The translations under genes and the position numbers were made by a program. Shown piece by piece: positions 29,170-36,701 of a stretch of DNA of 52,162 nucleotides (positions within the stretch are counted from its first letter, which is position 1; the number at the start of each line of letters is the position of its first letter). Source of the stretch: Rhodospirillales bacterium (GTDB lineage Bacteria > Pseudomonadota > Alphaproteobacteria > Acetobacterales > Acetobacteraceae); the NCBI GenBank assembly GCA_025351925.1, contig JANXVC010000104.1, positions 1-52,162 of the forward strand. The letters are read 5' to 3'. The notes under the pieces are model-generated. The model saw nothing but the letters and a program-made list of their open reading frames with translations. It had not been told where the DNA came from and did no database searches.

Positions 29170-29715
29170 ATGGAACTGGATAGGCTCGATCGTGCGATCC
29201 TAGCCGTCCTGCAGCAGGACGCGCGTATCAGCTTGCAAGACATCGGTGTGCGCGTCGGCCTGTCCACGACACCGTGCTGGAGCCGGATCAAGAAGATGGA
29301 AAACGCCGGCGTCATCCAGGGCTATACGGTGCGCATCGACCCCGCAGCGATCGGGTTCGCTGAAACGGTTATCGTCCAGGTCACGCTCGAGAGCCACAGC
29401 GACGAAACGCTGGAGGCGTTCGGAAAAGCACTGGCCGACATCCCCGAGGTGCTCGAAGCGTTCCTGATTTCCGGCGACTACGATTACCACATCCGCATTG
29501 CGGTCCGCGATACCCGGGACTACGAGCGTCTGCTGCGCGAGCGGCTCTACCGCATTCCCGGAATCCGGCACTCAAGATCGTGCTTCGTGCTGCGGCGATT
29601 GAAAGAAAACCTCGCCCCGCCGCTGGAGATCCAGGTGCCGCCCGCCCCGCCGCGGAACGAAGGGACGGCGAAGCGCGACCAGCGCCATCCACGGGGATCA
29701 CGGGGCAAAGTTTGA
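29170..29715 (+). CDS. Lrp/AsnC family transcriptional regulator
   Basis: 181-residue regulator with an N-terminal winged helix ([61 protein letters not shown]) and a C-terminal RAM ligand-binding domain. The RAM domain reads [56 protein letters not shown], then the [18 protein letters not shown] core. A Pro/Arg-rich tail of about 30 residues is longer than usual. It is divergent from the acetolactate-synthase-type gene and most likely regulates it in response to an amino acid. Confidence 0.92.
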   Translation: MELDRLDRAILAVLQQDARISLQDIGVRVGLSTTPCWSRIKKMENAGVIQGYTVRIDPAAIGFAETVIVQVTLESHSDETLEAFGKALADIPEVLEAFLISGDYDYHIRIAVRDTRDYERLLRERLYRIPGIRHSRSCFVLRRLKENLAPPLEIQVPPAPPRNEGTAKRDQRHPRGSRGKV

Positions 29716-29803
29716 AGGCTCTTGCCAAGCTGCAGAGAGTGGCCCTGGAATGAGCTAGGTTCATGCTGGGCTGTCCCGCAGATGCTGTGCTAAAAGCGCA
29801 CTC

Positions 29804-30397
29804 ATGAATATTGCCCTTCGCCGGCCTATGACGCTGGACGAGTTCCTCGCCTGGGAGCGCGGGCAGGAGCTGCGCCACGAGTTTGATGGTGTCCGGTCAT
29901 TCGCGATGACGGGCGGCACAGTTGAGCATAGCGTGATCGCGACCAACTTGGTCCGAGCATTGGAAGATCGTTTGCGCGGCAAGCCATGCCGCGCGTTTCG
30001 GGGCGATTTGAAGATTTTGGTGGCCGGGCGTGTCCGTTACCCTGATGCGATGGTGACCTACTCACCAGTGCCGCGGGGCTCTGACGTGATTCCCGAGCCG
30101 GTCGTGGTATTCGAGGTGCTCTCGGCCAGCACTGCCGCCACCGACCGCATCGAGAAAAACGAGGAGTACCGGCTGACGCCGTCAATTCAGCGCTACGTCA
30201 TGCTGGAACAGGCGCGTCGGGCTGCGACCGTGTTCGCACGCGCTGGCGACGACTGGGTTGGTCATGTGCTGACGGGCGATGCCATGCTCGCCATGCCGGA
30301 GATCGGGGTCGAGCTGCCGCTGGCCGAGGTTTATGCCGGAATCGCGTTCGTCACGGACCACCCGGCGCCTGAGGACGCCTGCCCGCACGTCCAGTAA
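29804..30397 (+). CDS. Uma2 family (DUF820) PD-(D/E)XK-type putative nuclease
   Basis: 197-residue Uma2 protein. Features are RRPMTLDEFLAWERGQELRHEFDGVRSFAMTGGTVEHSVIATNLVRALEDRL, the restriction-endonuclease-like core FRGDLKILVAGRVRYPDAMVTYSP (with D and K in the expected pattern), and PVVVFEVLSASTAATDRIEKNEEYR. Many bacteria carry multiple copies, and the physiological role is unclear; nuclease activity is predicted from fold. The gene stands alone. An ordinary start, ATG 29804, follows an A-rich leader. Confidence 0.88.
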   Translation: MNIALRRPMTLDEFLAWERGQELRHEFDGVRSFAMTGGTVEHSVIATNLVRALEDRLRGKPCRAFRGDLKILVAGRVRYPDAMVTYSPVPRGSDVIPEPVVVFEVLSASTAATDRIEKNEEYRLTPSIQRYVMLEQARRAATVFARAGDDWVGHVLTGDAMLAMPEIGVELPLAEVYAGIAFVTDHPAPEDACPHVQ

Positions 30398-30663
30398 ATT
30401 CTCTATCGGTGACTAAAACGCCCGTAGGACGGCAGTTATGGAAATCCTCTCGATCGCCCAAATGTTTAAGGACGGCAGCTTGCATCGTGCCCTGGATCGG
30501 CGGGATATCGACGATGGCCCGAGAAAATGTTGGATACAGGAGACTGAACCGCGCCGGCGGATGCAACAATAGCTCTACTCGCCTCTGTTCCCGTTTCGAG
30601 CCCGTTGTCGAATCGGGCACTCTCTGTGACACAGCTTTGACGCCCCTATCCCGGAGCTTCCCT
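30398..30663. other. Intergenic region upstream of the ParD-like gene
   Basis: About 266 bp. A 44-codon frame from ATG 30438 (MEILSIAQMFKDGSLHRALDRRD) ends in TAG. It has no recognised family and I do not call it a gene. No clear promoter element stands out by eye. Confidence 0.35.
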
Positions 30664-30864
30664 ATGCTGACCAGGACCGTCAAGCTTACCGACCGGCTCA
30701 ATTCCTACATCGAGGCAGTCGTCGCCTCCGGCCGTTATGTGGACGCTGACGACGTCATTCGCGAGGGTCTCCGCCTCCTTGCCCTGCGCGAGTGGGAGGA
30801 TGGCACAGCCCCGGCCTCCGTCCCCCTTCCGGCCGGCGCCACCGTCCCTCGCCAAGCGGCCTGA
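30664..30864 (+). CDS. ParD-like ribbon-helix-helix antitoxin without a toxin partner
   Basis: 66-residue protein reading MLTRTVKLTDRLNSYIEAVVASGRYVDADDVIREGLRLLALREWEDGT. This is the ParD/CopG ribbon-helix-helix domain (beta strand plus two helices), followed by a short Pro/Ala tail. ParD proteins usually have about 80-90 residues, with a C-terminal helix wrapping the ParE toxin; here that part is short and degenerate. The ORF immediately downstream is on the other strand, and no ParE or RelE gene follows. It is either a solitary repressor-like antitoxin or the leftover of a decayed pair. Confidence 0.7.
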   Translation: MLTRTVKLTDRLNSYIEAVVASGRYVDADDVIREGLRLLALREWEDGTAPASVPLPAGATVPRQAA

Positions 30865-30943
30865 CCCAGTCCCGCCTAGCGCTCCAGAACCAACTCGCCA
30901 CCGATCTATGCATCACGCTGAATGAAAGGCGTAGCGCAGCCGT

Positions 30944-31465
30944 TCAGCCCTTCGGCTTGCGACCCCGCAACACAGGCTCCGGCGGCACGTAGGCCAGCGC
31001 TTCATCCATGCTCCAGGAGTTTTCCACGGGAAAGCGGTCAATTTCGATGCCGGTTTCCACCGACGCGAGCCGGCGCGCGTCGGGGTAGGCGCAGGCATAG
31101 AGCTGCGGCAGGAACTGGTGCATCCCTGGCTCGGTTTCGGTGAGGCGTCGTGCGTCCACCTGGTGCAAGGCAATGGAGTAGAGCCCGCTACGGGTCAGCT
31201 TCTCCGGCTGAACCAGCGCCTTGAGCATATGCTGCAACAGCACACGCATCGCGCTTTCAAAGGCGCGATTCTCGGAGGCGGCCATGTCGGTCAGCAAGTT
31301 GGCAAGCGATTGCACGTCGATGTCGTGGACCAGACCGGCACGCAGGAATTCCGCCTGCTGCACCATCCATCCGAACTGGTCCCGGTCATACTCCGCCCGC
31401 ACTGCGCTGCCGGGCGCTTGCGTCCATTCCACCCTTGACACGCTCGCCGCCTTATCCCCGAACAT
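30944..31465 (-). CDS. DUF29 family protein
   Basis: 173-residue helical protein from ATG 31465 (MFGDKAASVSRVEWTQ). The DUF29 pattern is clear: YDRDQFGWMVQQAEFLRAGLVHDIDVQSLANLLTDMAASENRAFESAMRVLLQHMLKALVQPE and the C-terminal YPDARRLASVETGIEIDRFPVENSWSMDEALAYVPPEPV. DUF29 proteins are common in cyanobacteria and alphaproteobacteria and have no known function. No operon partner: it is convergent with the ParD-like gene. The longer track start at 31567 lacks family similarity. Confidence 0.82.
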   Translation of the reverse strand: MFGDKAASVSRVEWTQAPGSAVRAEYDRDQFGWMVQQAEFLRAGLVHDIDVQSLANLLTDMAASENRAFESAMRVLLQHMLKALVQPEKLTRSGLYSIALHQVDARRLTETEPGMHQFLPQLYACAYPDARRLASVETGIEIDRFPVENSWSMDEALAYVPPEPVLRGRKPKG

Positions 31466-31633
31466 CGTATCACTTATTTGCAAGATGGCGCAGTAGTCCC
31501 AACCCGCTACGCGGGGTCGTTGCAAATGCCGCTTTCGAAACAAACCATGCACAGGCACGTAATCCATGCCAACTTGGCCGGCATATAAACCCTTTCCGAC
31601 GACGCCGATCGAGGTCTCGCCACGACAACACTT

Positions 31634-32530
31634 TCAGCGTCGGTGACGACGTAGTGCAAGCAGCCCGGCGAGGCCGGCACCGAGCAGGGCGAGGCTGGCC
31701 GGCTCGGGGACCGCCGCAGGCGGTGTCAGGTCGGTGATGACGACTGAACCGTTGCCGCTGTTGAAGCCGGTCCTCAGCACCTGGCTGCTGCCGCCATCAA
31801 ATGAGCCACCACCACCGCCACCGTCAAAGGAGCCGCCCTCAAGGCCGCCACCGCCGCCGCCACTGAAGCCGCCACCGCCACCGCCTCCCTCAAGACCGCC
31901 GCCGCCGCCGCCGCCGAAGCCACCGTTGCCGCCGCCGCCGAACCCAATGCCGCCCAGGAGGCTGGGATAGCCGCTGCCGCCCGCGCTGGCCCCTCCTGTC
32001 CCGCCCTCGCCGCCCGCGCTGCCGTCGCCGCTGAACCCGCCACCACCACCGCCACCCTGAAATCCACCGCCGCCGCCGGACCCGCCTGCGCCGCCCGCGC
32101 CGCCCGCGCCGCCGCCATAGCCTCCCGCCGCGCCAGTCTGGCCACCGCCGACAGCGGCTCGTAAGCTGCCGCCGCCCCCGCCGGCGATCACCAGGGGCGC
32201 GCTGCCCGGGCCGACCACGAAGCTGCCGCCACCGCCACCGCCGCCACGGGTGGCGTCGGTGCTGCCCGATCCACCAACGGCTATGCTCAGCGTGTCGCCC
32301 GCAGCGAGCATGAAACTGCCGCCGATCTCGGCGCCTAGGCCTCCCGCGATCTTAAAGCCGGAGCTTGCCCCTTGGGCGCCGGAGGCGAGGATGCCGTAGA
32401 GACCGGCGGTGGGCGCAATGAATGTTTGGAAGCCACCGGTGAAGTCAAACGTGGTCGGCAGTGCCGAAGCAGTTGCGACAGAGGCGGTAAGGATCAGCAG
32501 CGAAGTGCTGGCGAGCCGCAGGATGCGCAT
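31634..32530 (-). CDS. Glycine-rich PEP-CTERM sorting-domain protein
   Basis: 298-residue exported protein starting MRILRLASTSLLILTASVATASALP (signal peptide) behind GAGAGGAACG. A short ordered stretch (FDFTGGFQTFIAPTAGLYGILASGAQGASSG, resembling glycine-rich cell-surface domains) is followed by about 150 residues of Gly runs broken by Phe, Ser, Glu and Leu (GGGFSGGGGGGLEGG repeats). The protein ends VPEPASLALLGAGLAGLLALRRHRR, a complete PEP-CTERM signal: motif, membrane helix and Arg cluster. This is cleaved and re-anchored by exosortase during export of surface or exopolysaccharide-associated proteins. No exosortase gene is in this window. The GGX repeat DNA is prone to slippage, so length may vary between strains. 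Confidence 0.9.
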   Translation of the reverse strand: MRILRLASTSLLILTASVATASALPTTFDFTGGFQTFIAPTAGLYGILASGAQGASSGFKIAGGLGAEIGGSFMLAAGDTLSIAVGGSGSTDATRGGGGGGGSFVVGPGSAPLVIAGGGGGSLRAAVGGGQTGAAGGYGGGAGGAGGAGGSGGGGGFQGGGGGGGFSGDGSAGGEGGTGGASAGGSGYPSLLGGIGFGGGGNGGFGGGGGGGLEGGGGGGGFSGGGGGGLEGGSFDGGGGGGSFDGGSSQVLRTGFNSGNGSVVITDLTPPAAVPEPASLALLGAGLAGLLALRRHRR

Positions 32531-32752
32531 GGAGTCGTTCCTCTCGGTTCCAAAACCATACGCACTCTGCATGAGGCTGGTCATTCTTTAAAGTGTGTAT
32601 CGGACGGCTGCGATTTCCTGTGGAGATCCTGGCTGGAATTACCGGATTGAAGTTACGTATTCTGACGTATCAATTATTTGGTTTATTTGTATAGAGTTGG
32701 AGCCTTCGGCAAACCCGGCGCGGTTCACACGGTCAGGACTAAAGACACCCCG

Positions 32753-33166
32753 TCAGTGCAGCTTGATGCTTGGCTCCGGGTTTTGCGAGGAATATCGGGC
32801 GACCGGGCGCCAAAACACCGCGGTGCCGCCATGCAGCGCCGCCTGATGCATTTTGTAGAGCAAGCGGTAAACCACTCGGGCGAAGTAGCCCTCGATGAAC
32901 AGGCTGCGTCCAACCACGAAGCCCATCAGCCTGCCGACCGTGCTGTAGCGGCCAAACGAGACCAGCGAGCCGAAGTCGCGATATACGAATGGCTCCGGCG
33001 CCAACCCATCCAGGCGCCGGCGCAGGATGTGGACCATATGCCACGCCTGCTGGTGCGCTGCTTGAGCCCGAGGCGGGATCATGCCCCCCTCTGCCACCCA
33101 ACGGGCACGCCGCGCAGTCGCCGATGGCAAACACGTCGGGATCCTGGGCGACACGATGGAGCACGC
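32753..33166 (-). pseudogene. ndh: C-terminal remnant of type II NADH dehydrogenase, frameshifted
   Basis: On the minus strand, VLHRVAQDPDVFAIGDCAACP (33164 downwards) is the second FAD-binding motif of Ndh-type flavoproteins. The next block, MIPPRAQAAHQQAWHMVHILRRRLDG, and FVYRDFGSLVSFGRYSTVGRLMG are in another frame, so a frameshift lies near 33085. The C-terminal amphipathic membrane segment (LFIEGYFARVVYRLLYKMHQAALHG) is intact to the stop at 32753. The first two-thirds of the gene are missing and replaced by a fragment of an unrelated gene on the opposite strand. Confidence 0.78.
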
Positions 33167-33194
33167 GCAGGAGAAGGCCGCGCAGCGAGCCGTG

Positions 33195-33407
33195 GACGCG
33201 CCCGCCAATATCGACCAGCGCCTGGCGCAGATGGGCGAGGTGATGCAGGAGGTCGGCGGCGACGGTTTCCTGTTCGCGCTGCCCAACGTCAGCCGCAAGA
33301 GCGTAATGGAGGTCACCAATGGCCTCGTGCCGGCCCTGCAGCAGCGCGGCCTGGTCCGCAAGCAGTATGGCTGCGAGCACTTCCGCGACAACCTGCTGGA
33401 GTTTTAA
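33195..33407 (+). pseudogene. C-terminal remnant of an LLM-class flavin-dependent monooxygenase
   Basis: The last 70 codons before the TAA at 33405-33407 read DQRLAQMGEVMQEVGGDGFLFALPNVSRKSVMEVTNGLVPALQQRGLVRKQYGCEHFRDNLLEF. This is the C-terminus of NtaA/DszA/SnaA-type FMNH2-dependent monooxygenases, where the standard ending is LVP.LQ.RG..R..Y....LR..L. The rest of the TIM barrel is absent. The fragment abuts, head to head, the ndh remnant at about 33170-33195. Confidence 0.75.
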
Positions 33408-33446
33408 CGCCCAGCATGCTCGGCATTATCGGCTCCAATCCGGATT

Positions 33447-33523
33447 TGGCGCGCCCTGAGGGATTCGAACCCCCGACATGCGGATTAGAAGGCCGCCGCT
33501 CTATCCAACTGAGCTAAGGGCGC
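33447..33523 (-). tRNA. tRNA-Arg (anticodon TCT)
   Basis: On the minus strand, GCGCCCTTAGCTCAGTTGGATAGAGC gives the acceptor and D arms, and CTTCTAA is the anticodon loop with TCT (reads AGA). GGGGTTCGAATCCC is the T arm, then AGGGCGC-G-CCA with an encoded CCA. Length 77. The anticodon stem is GCGGC/TCCGC, leaving a C31-U39 mismatch next to the loop, where most bacterial Arg(TCT) tRNAs have A-U. Confidence 0.95.
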
Positions 33524-33541
33524 GTTGTCCCCTGCATACAG

Positions 33542-33850
33542 CTAATGCGTCCAGTTTTCAGCCCGGCCATAGCGGAAATTATCGGCATAGGCTTTCGGCT
33601 TGATCGGCCGGGTTGCGGGCGGCACCTCGAGATCGTAGGTCACGCCCTTTTTTTCGGCGAACGCAACCGCGTCGGCCGACGTGTCGAAACGCAGCCGAAT
33701 TTGGCCCAGCGTGTCGCTGCTGCCCCACCAGCCCATCAGTGGGTCGTTTTTCTCGCGCTCGGTCGGCTGGTATTCCAGCACCCAATTGCCGGCGCCGGCA
33801 TGGCCGGACTGGGTGGCGGTCTTCGGGCGCTGGAAGATGCGGGCACGCAT
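33542..33850 (-). CDS. Complex I accessory subunit, NDUFS4-like (ETC complex I subunit)
   Basis: 102-residue protein of the ETC_C1_NDUFS4 family, a small peripheral-arm subunit of NADH:quinone oxidoreductase in alphaproteobacteria and mitochondria. It reads MRARIFQRPKTATQSGHAGAGNWVLEYQPTEREKNDPLMGWWGSSDTLGQIRLRFDTSADAVAFAEKKGVTYDLEVP and ends PKAYADNFRYGRAENWTH. The family hallmarks are MQ/R-ARIF.P.K.AMQSG, PLMGW.GS.DT..Q+ and NF. ATG 33850 has AGGGAAC upstream. It sits between two tRNA genes on the same strand, a position seen in other alphaproteobacteria. This family is a good indicator of alphaproteobacterial origin. Confidence 0.93.
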   Translation of the reverse strand: MRARIFQRPKTATQSGHAGAGNWVLEYQPTEREKNDPLMGWWGSSDTLGQIRLRFDTSADAVAFAEKKGVTYDLEVPPATRPIKPKAYADNFRYGRAENWTH

Positions 33851-33870
33851 GATTTGTTCCCTAGAATGGT

Positions 33871-33947
33871 TGGTCGGGGCGCCCGGACTCGAACCGGGGG
33901 CCTCTTGTACCCAAAACAAGCGCGCTACCAGGCTGCGCCACGCCCCG
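33871..33947 (-). tRNA. tRNA-Pro (anticodon TGG)
   Basis: On the minus strand, CGGGGCGTGGCGCAGCCTGGTAGCGC (acceptor and D arm) precedes CTTGT-TTTGGGT-ACAAG (anticodon stem-loop, TGG). CCCGGTTCGAGTCCGGG (T arm) and CGCCCCG-A-CCA with encoded CCA complete it. Length 77, and all stems pair. The 3' end lies about 20 bp upstream of the NDUFS4-like start codon. Confidence 0.97.
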
Positions 33948-34006
33948 GACCAGGCGGCAACCTAGGTTCCAGGTCCCAAAAACGCAAGGCCAACGCAAGG
34001 CCCGCG

Positions 34007-34474
34007 CTATGGCGCCGCGCCGAAGATGCGCTGCTGCACCTTGTCGCCCACCCGGATATCCAGGCGCTTCGCCGTGCCGGCTGCAAGCTCCAAGGTCGCG
34101 CGGACCGGCCCGCGGCTCTCGATGGTGGCGAGGCTGCCGGGTACGGTGTCCTCAGCGACACGGCGGATCGTGCCGTCGGCGTTGATGAACAGCATGTCGA
34201 GCGAGCTGACGGTGTTGCGCATCCACATCGTGCTGTCGCGCGCCACGCCCCAGTCGAACAGCATGCCGCCGTCGGCCGGCACGCTGGGCCGGAACATCAG
34301 GCCGGTCGTCTGCTGCCCCGGCGTCAGCGCCATCTCGACCTGGAAATCATGGCGCTTGCCGTCTCGGGTGGTGATCGACAGCGGCTCCTTCGGCAGCTCG
34401 GGCTGGGCGGTGGTCTGGGCCTGGGTCATCAGCGGCGTCATCACCAAGAAGGCAAGCAGGAGGCGGCGGGTCAT
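34007..34474 (-). CDS. DUF192 domain secreted protein
   Basis: 155-residue protein with a signal peptide ([23 protein letters not shown]) and a DUF192 domain. The domain reads [74 protein letters not shown], then [23 protein letters not shown]. The TGLM.R..+....GMLF......+.MWM.NT...LDM+F signature is complete. It is periplasmic, function unknown. Its start overlaps the stop of the histone-deacetylase-like gene by 4 bases (ATGA), so the two are translationally coupled. Confidence 0.9.
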   Translation of the reverse strand: MTRRLLLAFLVMTPLMTQAQTTAQPELPKEPLSITTRDGKRHDFQVEMALTPGQQTTGLMFRPSVPADGGMLFDWGVARDSTMWMRNTVSSLDMLFINADGTIRRVAEDTVPGSLATIESRGPVRATLELAAGTAKRLDIRVGDKVQQRIFGAAP

Positions 34475-35634
34475 GCAGGGTGCTCCAAAAGCGTCTGGTC
34501 GGCGAGATGTCTGATGGCGTCGCGCACCGGCCCGTCGCGCGGCGCATCGCGGATCGTGGTGAACCAGTGTTCCGGCGGGTTGCGCCCGGCGGCACGGTTG
34601 TAGGTCAGCGCGCGCAGCACCGCCTCGGCCTCCGGCGTGGTGCGGTCCGGGATGGGAATGTCGTTCAGCGTCGCCCAGACCCCAGCCCAGCAACGGCCGA
34701 CGGTGTAAGGGTTGTAGCCGCCGCCGCCGGTGACGATCAGCCGCGGGGCCCGGTTGCGAATCGCCGCCACGACGGACCAATGCGCATTGTTGGACAGCGA
34801 CAGCCGGGCCAGCGGGTCCTCCTCCAGCGCGTCGGCGCCGCACTGCAGGAAGATCGCCTGTGGCCGGTGCGCGGCAATCAATGGCAGGATTGCGTGATCA
34901 AGCAGCCAGGCCATCTCGCTGTCATTAAAACCTTGAGGAACCGGCAGGTTGCGCGCCGCACCCCCGGCGCGGTCGGTGACCAGCCCGGTGAACGGCCAGC
35001 GCTTGGCCTCATGCACGCTGATGGTCAGCACGCGCGCGTCATCGTGGAACGCGTCCTGCACCCCGTCGCCGTGATGGGCGTCAATGTCGAGATAGACGAT
35101 CCGCTCCAGCCCCTGGTCGAGCCAGGCGAGGATGCCCAGCACCGGGTCGTTGAGGTAGCAGAAGCCGCTGGCGCGGTCCGGGCGGCCGTGATGCGTGCCG
35201 CCGCCGGGGCAGTGCACGACGCCACCCTGGGCGGTGAGCCCCGCCGAGAGCATGACACCGCCAGCGGAAGTCATCGGACGGAGGTAGATCTCCGGATACA
35301 CTGGGTTGCCCTCGGCGCCGATGCGGTAGCGGGCGCGGTCGTCCTCAGACACCGCCTGCGCCGCCTCGGCCCGCGCCAGAGCAGCAACATAGTCGGGCGC
35401 ATGGAACCGGGTAACGGCGGCGAGGTCGGCCATCGGCGCCGTGATAAACGCTGTGTCCGGCAGCCAGCCCATCGCCCGGCACAGATCGGTGCAGGTAGTG
35501 ACCCGCGGGATTGCCAGCGGATGCTTGGGGCCATAGGTCGAGCGTCGATAGATCTCGCTGCCGACATAGACGGGATGTTTAAGTGGGGGCGGATGTTCAA
35601 GCGGAGCCGGGCGTTGCCTCGGGTCGTGCAGCAT
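34471..35634 (-). CDS. Histone deacetylase-like amidohydrolase (AcuC/APAH family)
   Basis: 387-residue zinc hydrolase of the arginase/deacetylase fold. Zinc and active-site motifs are visible: the His-His dyad in VHCPGGGTHHGRPDRASGFCYLNDP, the metal-binding DIDAHHGDGVQDAFHDD, the third ligand Asp in LQCGADALEEDPLA, and LIVTGGGGYNP with the transition-state Tyr. Bacterial members deacetylate acetylpolyamines or protein lysines such as acetyl-CoA synthetase. The substrate here is unknown. It lies 2 bp downstream of the prpB-like gene and overlaps the DUF192 gene, forming a three-gene operon. Confidence 0.92.
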   Translation of the reverse strand: MLHDPRQRPAPLEHPPPLKHPVYVGSEIYRRSTYGPKHPLAIPRVTTCTDLCRAMGWLPDTAFITAPMADLAAVTRFHAPDYVAALARAEAAQAVSEDDRARYRIGAEGNPVYPEIYLRPMTSAGGVMLSAGLTAQGGVVHCPGGGTHHGRPDRASGFCYLNDPVLGILAWLDQGLERIVYLDIDAHHGDGVQDAFHDDARVLTISVHEAKRWPFTGLVTDRAGGAARNLPVPQGFNDSEMAWLLDHAILPLIAAHRPQAIFLQCGADALEEDPLARLSLSNNAHWSVVAAIRNRAPRLIVTGGGGYNPYTVGRCWAGVWATLNDIPIPDRTTPEAEAVLRALTYNRAAGRNPPEHWFTTIRDAPRDGPVRDAIRHLADQTLLEHPA

Positions 35635-35636
35635 AG

Positions 35637-36575
35637 TCAGTCTCGCTGCGGCATGCCGTGCGGCACCACGGTGCTGACGATGCTGCGGTCGAGCGCCTCG
35701 TAGCCAGCGTAGTCGATCGTGGCATACAGCTCGGCGCGGGTCTGCATCTGGTCCAGCACATTCTGCGTGCCGCCGTCGCGACGGATTGCGGCATACAAGC
35801 GCTCAGACGCCCGCGCCGACACGCGCATCGAGCTGACGGGCCAGATGACCATGCGGTAGCCCATCGCCTCGAACTCGGCGGCGGTGAAGAACGGGGTCTG
35901 GCCGAACTCGGTCATGTTGGCGAGCAACGGCACGCCGGGCATGCGGGCGGCGAACTCGCGGAACATGTCGGCGGAGTGCAGCGCCTCCGGGAAGATCGCG
36001 TCGGCGCCGGCGTCCATGTACAGCTTGGCGCGGGCGACGGCGCCGTCCATGCCCTCGCTGGCGGCGGCGTCGGTGCGGGCCATGATATACAAATGCCGCC
36101 GGGCCTTGCGGGCGGCGGCGACCTTGGCGGCCATGTCGTGCGGGTCGGCAAGCCGCTTGTCGTTCAGATGCCCGCACTTCTTGGGCAAAAGCTGGTCCTC
36201 AATGTGCACAGCGCCGGCGCCGGCATCCTCGAAGCTGCGCACCATGCTCATGACGTTCAGCGCCTCGCCGTAGCCGGTATCGCCGTCCACCAGCACCGGC
36301 AGGGCGCTGGCGCGAGTAACCTGGCGGATGAAAAAGCAGACTTCGTCCACCGTGATCATGCCGAGGTCCGGCAAGCCCATGCTGGCGGTCATTGCGGCAC
36401 CAGAGAGATAGGCGGCTTCAAACCCCGCCGCCTTCGCCTGCAATGCAGCCATGCCATTATGCGCGCCGGGAATTTGCAGGATGCCGCCGCGCTCAAGCCC
36501 CTGGCCTTCGACAAGAGCGCGGAACCGAACGCCGGCGGGCTCGGCAGGAACCTCGCTGGCAACCAGGTATGACAT
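35637..36575 (-). CDS. prpB: Isocitrate lyase/PEP mutase family protein, probable 2-methylisocitrate lyase
   Basis: 312-residue TIM-barrel lyase, starting MSYLVAS. Motifs include PGAHNGMAALQAKAAGFEAAYLSGAAMTASMGLPDLG, the Mg-binding DGDTGYGEALNV, and the loop EDQLLPKKCGHLNDKRL with the catalytic Cys in K-[KR]-C-G-H. IMARTDAAASEGMDGAVARAKLYMDAGADAIFPEAL follows. This fits methylisocitrate lyase (2-methylisocitrate to pyruvate plus succinate), or oxaloacetate-decarboxylase-like and carboxyPEP mutase relatives. No prpC or prpD is nearby, so the methylcitrate cycle role is tentative. It is divergent from the cox-type operon and first in an operon with the deacetylase and DUF192 genes. Confidence 0.8.
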   Translation of the reverse strand: MSYLVASEVPAEPAGVRFRALVEGQGLERGGILQIPGAHNGMAALQAKAAGFEAAYLSGAAMTASMGLPDLGMITVDEVCFFIRQVTRASALPVLVDGDTGYGEALNVMSMVRSFEDAGAGAVHIEDQLLPKKCGHLNDKRLADPHDMAAKVAAARKARRHLYIMARTDAAASEGMDGAVARAKLYMDAGADAIFPEALHSADMFREFAARMPGVPLLANMTEFGQTPFFTAAEFEAMGYRMVIWPVSSMRVSARASERLYAAIRRDGGTQNVLDQMQTRAELYATIDYAGYEALDRSIVSTVVPHGMPQRD

Positions 36576-36701
36576 GGGGCGGCTCCGGAACACGTGAGAA
36601 GGCAAGTCGTTTATCAGGTCTCTACGGGAACGTCAGGTAGGGTCGGTTGCGTGGTTGGCACCCTGCCGGTAACGTCCGGCGCGCTGAAGGAAGGTGACGA
36701 C

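Noticed and set aside
31734-32145. Pro-rich plus-strand ORF (78 codons) and Ala-rich minus-strand ORF (123 codons) within the glycine-rich gene; also a possible repeat array
   Set aside because: Both ORFs are frame shadows of GGX codons. The repeats are irregular and coding, not spaced like a CRISPR or a satellite.
32372-32650. 92-codon plus-strand ORF overlapping the signal-peptide end of the PEP-CTERM gene
   Set aside because: No ribosome binding site, no homology I recognise, and it overlaps a well-supported gene and its promoter.
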